A DNA stretch of 5,257 bases from Micrococcales bacterium (GTDB taxonomy: Bacteria; Actinomycetota; Actinomycetes; Actinomycetales; Microbacteriaceae). The notes under the pieces are model-generated. The model saw only the letters and a list, made by a program, of their open reading frames with translations. It made no database searches and was not told the DNA's origin. Positions within the stretch are counted from its first letter, which is position 1. Each line of letters begins with the position of its first letter. Both the position numbers and the translations under genes were made by a program. The stretch is from the NCBI GenBank assembly GCA_947448975.1, contig CANFPR010000072.1:1-5257 (forward strand), given 5' to 3'. Positions 1 to 5,257 of this stretch are shown in pieces.

Positions 1-299
1 TCACTTCGGCACCGATAGTAATCACTGCACTCGCACTTTCGAAAACTCCGGCACCGACCATCAGCGGAACCGCGAAGGCCGGTCAGACGTTGACGGCCAA
101 GGTCGGCACTTGGGACTCTGGCGTGAAGCTTTCATATCAGTGGTTGCGCAATGGCGTTGCCATCAAGGGTGCAACTAAGGCCACCTATAAGTTGACCGCA
201 GCCGACAAGGGCAAGAAGATTACGGTGCAGGTTACCGGTAGCAAAGCCGGTTACACCGCCGCGGTTAAGACCTCAGGCTTCAAAACGATTAGCAAGTAG
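1..299 (+). CDS. C-terminal end of a secreted/surface protein with Ig-like repeats (5' partial)
   Basis: The reading frame is open from the left edge (first full codon at position 3) to a TAG at 297-299, so the true start lies outside the window. The visible 98 residues contain one complete repeat that begins near APTISGTAKAGQTLTA, continues through GTW and the core YQWLRNGVAIKGAT, and ends with YKLTAADKGKKITVQVTG and KAGYTAAVKTSG. The first residues (TSAPIVITALALSKTP) look like the end of a preceding repeat, so the full protein is probably a tandem array. This repeat type is familiar from large secreted actinobacterial proteins with a beta-sandwich, Ig-like character; the fold assignment is from recollection. 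The protein stops directly after the repeat (FKTISK) with no LPXTG motif, hydrophobic helix or charged tail, so no covalent wall anchor is visible. A role in adhesion or as a spacer to an N-terminal domain is inference. The gene converges on ppa and shares its terminator. Confidence 0.8.
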   Translation, partial: TSAPIVITALALSKTPAPTISGTAKAGQTLTAKVGTWDSGVKLSYQWLRNGVAIKGATKATYKLTAADKGKKITVQVTGSKAGYTAAVKTSGFKTISK

Positions 300-342
300 C
301 GCGAACATCCGAGGGTTTAGACCCAAAGCAAACGCTTAAAGA

Positions 343-379
343 AAAAGTCCCGCCGAGAAATCGACGGGACTTTTCTTTT
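343..379. terminator. Bidirectional intrinsic terminator between convergent genes
   Basis: A 14-position stem (343-356 with 361-374) has one C-A mismatch and is closed by a GAAA tetraloop at 357-360. On the plus strand it runs into a T-rich tract (371-379); on the minus strand the A-run at 342-346 supplies the matching U-tract. It lies 43 bp after the stop of the upstream gene and just past the ppa stop, so it can end both transcripts. Confidence 0.92.
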
Positions 380-387
380 GCGAAGCT

Positions 388-876
388 TTAGTGACCTTCG
401 GTCTTGAAACGCTCGATTGACTCGGCAATTAGGCGCTCGGCAACAGCCTTACCCTCCCAGTCGCCAACCTTGACCCACTTGCCAGGCTCGAGGTCTTTGT
501 AGTGCTCGAAGAAGTGCTTGATCTCGTTCTTGGTTTGAGCCGGCACGTCGTCGATGTCTTGAATGTGCGACCAGCGTGGGTCTTTTTCAAGAACACAGAT
601 GAGCTTCTCGTCGATTCCGCCGTCGTCTTCCATGGTTAGAACGCCAACCGGGCGAACCGAGCAAACGACGCCAGGAAACACTGGGAACTCAAGAATCACG
701 AGAGCGTCTAGCGGGTCGCCGTCGCCACCGAGGGTGTTGTCGAAGTATCCGTAATCGATCGGATAAACAAACGGGGTGAACAAAACGCGGTCAAGGTGAA
801 CGCGACCGGTTGCGTGGTCGACTTCATACTTGTTGCGGCTGCCGCGAGGGATTTCAATAACGACGTCGTATGCCAT
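388..876 (-). CDS. ppa: Inorganic pyrophosphatase (family I, soluble)
   Basis: This cytoplasmic enzyme hydrolyses pyrophosphate to two phosphates with Mg2+, pulling nucleotide, tRNA and polymer synthesis forward. The product is 162 residues, the same length as M. tuberculosis Ppa, and begins [21 protein letters not shown] as that family does. The family signature DGDPLDA is at residues 52-58. Other expected active-site residues are present by alignment from memory: E8, K16, R30, Y42, D84, D89, K91, Y126 and K127. The conserved [17 protein letters not shown] stretch is at 121-137 and the end is ERFKTEGH. H21, a feature of the mycobacterial enzyme, is kept, but the position of its partner H86 is glycine here. 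The frame stays open upstream to about 1326, but the ATG at 874-876 is the start: it matches the family N-terminus and has AGGAG just ahead of it. It is divergent from tilS with 48 bp between. Confidence 0.97.
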   Translation of the reverse strand: MAYDVVIEIPRGSRNKYEVDHATGRVHLDRVLFTPFVYPIDYGYFDNTLGGDGDPLDALVILEFPVFPGVVCSVRPVGVLTMEDDGGIDEKLICVLEKDPRWSHIQDIDDVPAQTKNEIKHFFEHYKDLEPGKWVKVGDWEGKAVAERLIAESIERFKTEGH

Positions 877-924
877 GGTGCTCCTAAATAGAGTTGTCTC
901 AAGAGAGTTTATCGAAAGGCACCA
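877..924. promoter_or_regulatory. Divergent ppa/tilS intergenic region with weak promoter candidates
   Basis: Only 48 bp separate the two start codons, so promoters for both genes must overlap here or sit inside the opposite coding sequence. Minus-strand TAAACT (906-911) fits the actinobacterial TANNNT -10 pattern and could serve ppa; plus-strand TAGAGT (889-894) could serve tilS. Neither has a convincing -35 at 16-18 bp. The tilS ribosome binding site GAAAGG is at 914-919, 5 nt before its ATG. AGAGTT occurs twice in direct orientation (890-895 and 904-909), and TCTC-AA-GAGA (897-906) is a short inverted repeat. Whether any of these binds a regulator is unknown. Confidence 0.35.
881..885 (-). 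promoter_or_regulatory. Ribosome binding site of ppa
   Basis: On the minus strand AGGAG lies 4 nt before the ATG at 874-876. It fixes the start within a frame that is open much further upstream, antisense to tilS. Confidence 0.8.
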
Positions 925-1935
925 ATGCCCACACGTGCAAGGCTTACCCCGGCGGTCGCCGACGTGCGTCGAGCCGTGCGCGAAAACTGGGATGCCGCCG
1001 GTGTGAAAGCCGGAGACCTTGTGCTGGTGGCCTGTTCGGGTGGGCCCGATTCGATGGCGCTCGCCGCAGCAGCCGCATTCGAAGGGCCTCGCGCGGGCAT
1101 TCTGGTTGGTGCCGTTGTGGTTGAACACGGGCTGCAAGAGATTACAGCCGCAGTTGCCGAACAAACCGCTGCAAACCTGCGCAATCTGGGGCTGAGCCCA
1201 GTGCAGGTTCTCGCGGTGAAGGTTGGCTCGGATGGCGGGCCCGAAGCGGCCGCTCGCGATGCGAGGTATGCCGCGCTCAACCTGGCGCTCGAGCAAACCG
1301 AAGCCCGTTTTGTAATGCTGGGCCACACGCTGAACGACCAGGCCGAAACCGTGCTGCTCGGGTTAGCGCGCGGAGCCGGCGCTAAGTCGCTGGCCGGAAT
1401 GACTGCCGTTGGCGAGAGTTACCTGCGACCACTTCTTGGCATCAAGCGCGAAACCACCGTTGCCTTCTGCAACGACAGCTCGATTGAGGTTTGGAACGAC
1501 CCGCAAAACCTCGACCCAAAGTTCACCAGGGTTCGCATTCGCCACCAGGTTTTGCCTCTTCTAGAAGAAACCCTGGGTGGCGGAGTTGCTGAAGCTCTGG
1601 CTCGCACGGCCGATCAACTTCGCGAGGATGCCGCGGTGCTCGACGCACTCGCCCAAAGCGCGTTTGTGGTTGCCGCAACGGTTGCCGCCACGTCAATCGA
1701 GCTTTCGGTGGATGCCCTCGAAGCCGAAATGCCTGCCGTTCAAAAGCGCGTAATTAAGCTCGCCATTGAGAAAGTCGGAGGCATCGCCACCAGCCATCAC
1801 CTGCGCGAAGTGAGCGAACTGGTAACCGATTGGCACGGGCAAAAAGAGCTCACGCTGGCAGGCGTTAGAGTAGAACGCATGGGCAGAACCCTGAAGTTCA
1901 AAACCACCAAAACCCTCAAGCCAGGAGCCTGTTAG
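925..1935 (+). CDS. tilS: tRNA(Ile)-lysidine synthase
   Basis: TilS uses ATP and lysine to convert the wobble cytidine (C34) of the CAU-anticodon tRNA-Ile into lysidine, so the tRNA reads AUA and is charged with isoleucine. The 336-residue product shows the N-type ATP pyrophosphatase P-loop SGGPDS at residues 38-43, VVVEHGL at 64-70 (most relatives have DHGL), [10 protein letters not shown] at 109-118, and [11 protein letters not shown] at 132-142 followed by [12 protein letters not shown] at 168-175 leads into a C..D..N..D..F.R.RIR region at 182-206, then LPLL. The last third is a helical C-terminal part; the length suits the short actinobacterial form lacking the large C-terminal extension of E. 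coli TilS. ATG 925 is chosen for its GAAAGG at 914-919 and a normal N-terminus. The TAG stop shares its G with the GTG start of hpt, so the two are probably translationally coupled. Older annotations call this gene mesJ. Confidence 0.95.
   Translation: MPTRARLTPAVADVRRAVRENWDAAGVKAGDLVLVACSGGPDSMALAAAAAFEGPRAGILVGAVVVEHGLQEITAAVAEQTAANLRNLGLSPVQVLAVKVGSDGGPEAAARDARYAALNLALEQTEARFVMLGHTLNDQAETVLLGLARGAGAKSLAGMTAVGESYLRPLLGIKRETTVAFCNDSSIEVWNDPQNLDPKFTRVRIRHQVLPLLEETLGGGVAEALARTADQLREDAAVLDALAQSAFVVAATVAATSIELSVDALEAEMPAVQKRVIKLAIEKVGGIATSHHLREVSELVTDWHGQKELTLAGVRVERMGRTLKFKTTKTLKPGAC
1923..1927 (+). promoter_or_regulatory. Ribosome binding site of hpt
   Basis: AGGAG inside the last codons of tilS sits 7 nt before GTG 1935. 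It supports that GTG as the hpt start, giving a one-base stop/start overlap (TAGTG) with tilS. Confidence 0.75.
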
Positions 1936-2486
1936 TGGACCTCGAAAAGGTATCGGGCGAGATCACCAAGATTCTCGTTACCGCAGAACAAATCGACAGC
2001 AAGGTTGCCGAGCTGGCAGCCGAAGTTGATCGCCGCTACGAAGGCAAAGATCTTCTGCTCATCGGTGTCTTGAAGGGCGCTGTCATGTTTCTCGCCGATC
2101 TCTCGCGAGCCATGCAGATTCCGGTTCAAATGGACTGGATGGCCGTTTCTTCTTACGGTTCAGGCACCCAATCTTCTGGTGTGGTTCGAATCTTGAAAGA
2201 CTTAGATGCCGACGTGCTCGGCCGTCACGTGCTGATTGTCGAAGACATCATCGACTCGGGTCTCACGCTTTCGTGGTTGGCCAGCAACCTTAAGGCCCGC
2301 GGCGCAGCATCGGTTGAAATCGTTGCTTTCTTGCGCAAGCCAGATGCCGCCAAGGTAGACGTTGAGGTTGCCATGGTTGGCTTTGACATTCCTAACGAAT
2401 TCGTCGTCGGTTACGGCCTCGACTACGCCGAGCGTTACCGCACGCTCAAGGGCGTAGCGGTGTTATCGCCAGCGGTTTACTCCTAG
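1935..2486 (+). CDS. hpt: Hypoxanthine (guanine) phosphoribosyltransferase
   Basis: This cytoplasmic purine salvage enzyme transfers phosphoribose from PRPP to hypoxanthine or guanine, giving IMP or GMP and pyrophosphate. The product is 183 residues, the usual bacterial size. Visible motifs are the LKG pyrophosphate loop at 46-48, the flexible catalytic loop SSYGSGTQSSG at 72-82, the PRPP-binding loop VLIVEDIIDSGLTL at 99-112 with its acidic pair E103/D104, the purine-contacting lysine in RKPD at 134-137, and FVVGYGLDYAERYR at 156-169 carrying the metal-contacting aspartate D163. The GTG start overlaps the tilS stop by one base and has AGGAG 7 nt upstream. The tilS-hpt pairing is widely conserved in bacteria. 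The C-terminus (AVLSPAVYS) is a normal family ending. Preference between hypoxanthine and guanine cannot be read from the sequence. Confidence 0.96.
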   Translation: MDLEKVSGEITKILVTAEQIDSKVAELAAEVDRRYEGKDLLLIGVLKGAVMFLADLSRAMQIPVQMDWMAVSSYGSGTQSSGVVRILKDLDADVLGRHVLIVEDIIDSGLTLSWLASNLKARGAASVEIVAFLRKPDAAKVDVEVAMVGFDIPNEFVVGYGLDYAERYRTLKGVAVLSPAVYS

Positions 2487-2566
2487 GCACCGCCGCGCAG
2501 AATTTCCACCGGGATGCCGCGAAACGCGTCGCTCGGGCCCTCACTCTGTGAGCGAACATCCCTGTT

Positions 2567-2597
2567 TTGAATGCGTGTCAGAAGGTAGCCTTAGATT
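2567..2597 (+). promoter_or_regulatory. Candidate ftsH promoter
   Basis: TTGAAT at 2567-2572 (four of six matches to TTGACA) and TAGATT at 2592-2597 (four of six to TATAAT, fitting TANNNT) are separated by 19 bp, slightly longer than ideal. A transcript would start near 2604, leaving a leader of about 36 nt before the ftsH ATG. The 153-bp gap in an otherwise tightly packed gene cluster fits a separate ftsH promoter. No clear terminator for hpt is visible upstream, so read-through from tilS-hpt is also likely. Confidence 0.4.
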
Positions 2598-2614
2598 TGT
2601 TCAGTTTTGGACAC

Positions 2615-2639
2615 GAAAGGATGAGGCTCGGCCTCGACT
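2615..2639 (+). promoter_or_regulatory. Unusual ftsH ribosome binding site with a hairpin in the spacer
   Basis: GAAAGGA (2615-2621) matches the expected complement of the actinobacterial 16S rRNA 3' end but lies 18 nt before the ftsH ATG, too far for normal initiation. Between them GAGGC (2623-2627) and GCCTC (2631-2635) form a perfect 5-bp stem with a TCG loop, extendable by a U-G pair. Folding removes 13 nt and leaves about 5 nt from GAAAGGA to the ATG, close to the spacing seen at tilS. The alternative site GAGG at 2623-2626 is 13 nt from the start. Confidence 0.5.
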
Positions 2640-4700
2640 ATGAATCTTAAGAACTTGTTTAAAGGCCCACTCGTCTGGATTTTCGCAGCGCTGCTCGTTG
2701 TGATGCTAGGCACTTCGCTCACTTCAGGAAGCGAGTTCAAGCAGGTTGACACTTCAACCGGTTTGAGCCTGATTTCTAGCGACATGGCCTCATCGGTAAA
2801 GGTCTACGAAGGCGACAAGCGCGTAGACGTAACGCTCAAGGCTGCCGATGCCAAGTACGGCAAAAAGGTTCAGTTTTACTTCGTGTACTTCCGCGGTCAG
2901 CAGGTGGTTGACACCATCGCCGCCGCCAACCTTAAAGACGGTTACAACGACGAAAACCCAAACACCCCTTGGTATGTTTCGCTGCTCAGCACGATCTTTC
3001 CGTTCATCATCATTGGTGCGATCTTCTGGTTCTTAATGGCCGGCGCTCAGGGCGGTAACAGCCGAGTCATGAACTTTGGCAAGTCGCGCGCCAAGCTGGT
3101 GAACAAGCAAGATTCGAAGGTTACCTTCGGCGATGTTGCCGGTGCCGATGAAGCCATTGAAGAACTTCAAGAAATCAAAGAGTTTTTGAAGGAGCCGGAG
3201 AAGTTTCAGAAGGTTGGCGCCAAGATTCCTCGAGGCGTTTTGCTCTACGGCCCTCCGGGAACGGGTAAGACCCTTCTTGCCAAGGCTGTTGCCGGCGAGG
3301 CTGGGGTTCCGTTCTTCACCATTTCGGGTTCTGACTTTGTAGAAATGTTCGTGGGTGTTGGTGCATCTCGTGTGCGCGACCTGTTCGAACAGGCCAAGCA
3401 GAGTGCTCCCGCCATCATCTTCGTCGACGAAATCGACGCCGTTGGTCGTCACCGCGGTGCCGGCATCGGTGGCGGTAACGACGAGCGCGAGCAAACCCTC
3501 AACCAGCTTTTGGTTGAGATGGACGGCTTCGACTCGAAGACGAACGTCATTTTGATTGCCGCAACCAACCGCCCAGACATCCTCGACCCAGCGCTTTTGC
3601 GCCCAGGTCGTTTCGACCGTCAAATTGGCGTTGGTGCACCAGACCTAAAGGGTCGCGAGCAGATTCTTCGAGTGCACGCTAAGGGCAAGCCGATTGCCGA
3701 TGATGTCGACCTAGCCACCGTCGCTCGTCGCACCCCAGGCTTTACCGGTGCCGACCTAGCTAACGTGCTAAACGAGGCAGCATTGCTAACCGCTCGCCAG
3801 AGCGAGAAGCAGATCACCGCTGCCACCCTCGACGAGTCGATCGACCGAGTTATCGGCGGGCCGCAAAAGAAGAGCCGTCTAATGAAAGACCTCGAGCGCC
3901 TAAACACCGCTTACCACGAGGCCGGTCACGCACTGGTTGCAGCTTCGCTCAACAACAGCGACCCGGTTACCAAGGTCACCATTCTTCCTCGCGGTCGCGC
4001 CTTGGGTTACACCATGGTTCTTCCAATCGAAGACCGCTACTCGATTTCGCGCAACCAGCTACTCGACCAGATCGCCTACGCAATGGGTGGCCGCGTTGCC
4101 GAGGAGGTCGTGTTCCACGACCCAACCACCGGCGCTTCAAACGACTTCGAAAAGGCCACCAGCATTGCTCGCCAAATGGTTACGCAATACGGCTTCTCGG
4201 CTTCGATCGGTTCGGTTTCTTACGCCAATGGCGGCGAAGTGTTTGTTGGCCGCGACATGGGTCACGTTCGCGAATACAGCGAAGCCACTGCGCAGGCAAT
4301 CGACGTTGAGATTCGCGGCATCCTCGATGCAGCACACGACGAGGCCTACCGTGCCATCAACCTAAACCGCAAGGTGCTCGACGCTCTGGCCAAGGCTCTA
4401 ATGGAAGAGGAAACCCTCAACCAGGAGCAGATCGCCAAGATCTTCAAGAGCCTAAAGAAGTTGCCACAGCGCGAACTTTGGCTTTCTAAGAAGAGCCGTC
4501 CGGTTTCTAAGGTTGGCCCAATCGCTATTCCTTCGAAGGGTTCAACCTCTTCTAAAGAGGCAGCAGCCGCCGCCGAGGCGAAAGCTGCGGCAAAGCCAGC
4601 CACCAAACGTCGTGCTGCTCGCGTAAGCGCAGCGTCGAAGGCGGCAACGCCAGCGGCTAAGGCAACCAAGCCTCGCGCACCAAGGGCACCGAAAGAGTAG
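2640..4700 (+). CDS. ftsH: ATP-dependent zinc metalloprotease FtsH (membrane AAA+ protease)
   Basis: FtsH is a membrane-bound hexamer that unfolds and degrades misassembled membrane proteins and selected soluble regulators. The 686-residue product has a first membrane segment at about 10-28, an external domain of roughly 80 residues (30-110) and a second membrane segment at about 112-134. The cytoplasmic AAA+ module has Walker A GPPGTGKT at 204-211, the pore loop MFVGVGA at 236-242, Walker B IIFVDEID at 259-266, and the second region of homology at about 309-328 with arginine fingers R321 and R324. The protease domain carries the zinc site HEAGH at 426-430, with D502 in [12 protein letters not shown] as probable third ligand. 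From about 635 to the end is a low-complexity Ala/Lys/Arg/Pro-rich tail. ATG 2640 is the first start after an in-frame TGA at 2622-2624 and gives a family-like N-terminus ([13 protein letters not shown]). folE follows after 2 bases. Confidence 0.97.
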   Translation: MNLKNLFKGPLVWIFAALLVVMLGTSLTSGSEFKQVDTSTGLSLISSDMASSVKVYEGDKRVDVTLKAADAKYGKKVQFYFVYFRGQQVVDTIAAANLKDGYNDENPNTPWYVSLLSTIFPFIIIGAIFWFLMAGAQGGNSRVMNFGKSRAKLVNKQDSKVTFGDVAGADEAIEELQEIKEFLKEPEKFQKVGAKIPRGVLLYGPPGTGKTLLAKAVAGEAGVPFFTISGSDFVEMFVGVGASRVRDLFEQAKQSAPAIIFVDEIDAVGRHRGAGIGGGNDEREQTLNQLLVEMDGFDSKTNVILIAATNRPDILDPALLRPGRFDRQIGVGAPDLKGREQILRVHAKGKPIADDVDLATVARRTPGFTGADLANVLNEAALLTARQSEKQITAATLDESIDRVIGGPQKKSRLMKDLERLNTAYHEAGHALVAASLNNSDPVTKVTILPRGRALGYTMVLPIEDRYSISRNQLLDQIAYAMGGRVAEEVVFHDPTTGASNDFEKATSIARQMVTQYGFSASIGSVSYANGGEVFVGRDMGHVREYSEATAQAIDVEIRGILDAAHDEAYRAINLNRKVLDALAKALMEEETLNQEQIAKIFKSLKKLPQRELWLSKKSRPVSKVGPIAIPSKGSTSSKEAAAAAEAKAAAKPATKRRAARVSAASKAATPAAKATKPRAPRAPKE

Positions 4701-4702
4701 TT

Positions 4703-5257
4703 GTGGTTGACTCCGAGCGCATCAAGTCTGCGGTGGTTGAGCTTTTAGCCGCCATCGGTGAAGACCCAACCCGCTCAGAGCTAACCGCCACACCAACCAA
4801 GGTTGCCGAGGCCTACGCCGAGTTCTTCAAAGGCGTGGGAGTCGATGCAACCGCGGTGCTAGCCGAAACCTTCGAAGCCGAGCACAACGAAGTTGTGATT
4901 CTCAAAGACATCGACTTCGTTTCTATGTGCGAACACCACCTGCTGCCTTTCACCGGCGTTGCCCACATTGCCTACCTGCCTAGCGACCGAGTAATCGGCC
5001 TTGGTCGTCTACCGAAGCTGGTAGAAATCGTGGCATCGCGCCCGCAACTTCAAGAAAACCTAACCGCCCAGGTTGCCGACGCCCTCGAAGCTGGGCTCAA
5101 CACTCGCGGTGTGGTTGTGGTTATCGAGGCCCGTCACCACTGCGTAGTTTCGCGCGGCGCTCGTCAGCCCGAAGCCAACACCGTAACCATGGCCGCCCGC
5201 GGATGCTACGCCGAACCAATTGCAAGAGCCGAAGTCATGGGGCTCATCTCCAAATGA
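4703..5257 (+). CDS. folE: GTP cyclohydrolase I
   Basis: FolE converts GTP to 7,8-dihydroneopterin triphosphate and formate, the first step of tetrahydrofolate synthesis. The 184-residue product is complete, with TGA as the last codon of the window. Family signature one is DFVSMCEHHLLPF at residues 71-83 and signature two is ASRPQLQENLT at 111-121. Expected zinc ligands are C76, H79 and C147; H78, Q117, E118, H145 and R151 match active-site positions of the E. coli enzyme as I recall them. The usual GLSK..R motif reads GLGRLPK (99-105), a change at all three residues thought to contact the triphosphate. Start GTG 4703 lies 2 nt after the ftsH stop, with GAAAGAG (4691-4697) as a moderate ribosome binding site inside the ftsH tail, so coupling to ftsH is likely. 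The protein is short at the N-terminus compared with E. coli FolE but normal for many bacteria. folP is the expected next gene. Confidence 0.96.
   Translation: MVDSERIKSAVVELLAAIGEDPTRSELTATPTKVAEAYAEFFKGVGVDATAVLAETFEAEHNEVVILKDIDFVSMCEHHLLPFTGVAHIAYLPSDRVIGLGRLPKLVEIVASRPQLQENLTAQVADALEAGLNTRGVVVVIEARHHCVVSRGARQPEANTVTMAARGCYAEPIARAEVMGLISK

Noticed and set aside
301..310. Ten-base sequence GCGAACATCC shared with 2552-2561
   Set aside because: Several 10-base matches are expected by chance in a window this long, and the flanks do not match.
877..1326. Upstream extension of the ppa reading frame to about 312 residues
   Set aside because: The extra part is antisense to tilS, has no pyrophosphatase counterpart, and the ATG at 874-876 has a ribosome binding site and gives the exact family length.
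2530..2554. Inverted repeats (CGCTC/GAGCG and CTCAC/GTGAG) as an hpt terminator
   Set aside because: The stems are only 5 bp, compete with each other, and the nearest T-run (2565-2568) is too short and too far away.
2487..2570. In-frame 27-codon extension of Hpt by read-through of its TAG stop
   Set aside because: Hpt already ends with a normal family C-terminus, and the extension contains a mixed, unfamiliar sequence with no sign of selection.
3033..3623. Long minus-strand open frame opposite ftsH (196 codons)
   Set aside because: It mirrors the strongly conserved AAA+ coding strand; its translation shows no recognisable domain and no ribosome binding site was apparent. It is a frame shadow.
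3937..4365. Plus-strand open frame of 142 codons in another frame inside ftsH
   Set aside because: The overlapping FtsH frame carries the zinc motif and protease domain; the alternative translation is Ser/Thr/Arg-rich and typical of a shifted reading frame.
1..5257. CRISPR array, insertion sequence, tRNA/rRNA gene, prophage or defence system
   Set aside because: No periodic short repeats, transposase-like frames, cloverleaf-like segments or toxin/nuclease domains were seen; the window is filled by housekeeping genes in a known order.

Overview
The window looks like a core chromosomal segment of an actinobacterium, probably Microbacteriaceae or a near relative. Three things point there. The gene order tilS-hpt-ftsH-folE, with ppa close by on the opposite strand, is a known actinobacterial arrangement (Mycobacterium carries ppa, mesJ/tilS, hpt, ftsH, folE and folP in the same neighbourhood). 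The pyrophosphatase is the 162-residue form seen in Mycobacterium tuberculosis and can be aligned with it almost end to end from memory. The ribosome binding sites are AGGAG or GAAAGG, and GTG starts are used. Base composition appears moderately GC-rich rather than extremely so, which would suit the small-genome freshwater members of the family; that narrower placement is inference only.

Layout. Positions 1-299 (+) hold the 3' end of a secreted or surface protein built from Ig-like repeats. A strong stem-loop at 343-379 with A- and T-tracts on both sides ends this gene and the convergent ppa (388-876, -). After a 48-bp divergent gap comes a rightward cluster: tilS (925-1935), hpt (starts inside the tilS stop codon, ends 2486), a 153-bp gap with a probable promoter, ftsH (2640-4700), and folE (4703-5257, whose stop codon is the last codon of the window). 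folP, folB and folK would be expected just beyond the right edge.

Function. The cluster joins housekeeping tasks: TilS makes tRNA-Ile lysidine for AUA decoding, Hpt salvages hypoxanthine and guanine to IMP and GMP, FtsH degrades membrane and regulatory proteins, and FolE takes GTP into tetrahydrofolate synthesis. Ppa removes the pyrophosphate that Hpt, TilS and many other enzymes release. Hpt and FolE are linked through the guanine nucleotide pool.

I found no undescribed system here. The points most worth a second look are the ftsH translation start, where a small hairpin separates a good Shine-Dalgarno sequence from the ATG; an Ala/Lys/Pro/Arg-rich histone-H1-like tail on FtsH; an abrupt rise in CTA leucine codons midway through ftsH; a coding-like but start-less minus-strand stretch between hpt and ftsH; and substitutions in the FolE triphosphate-binding motif.
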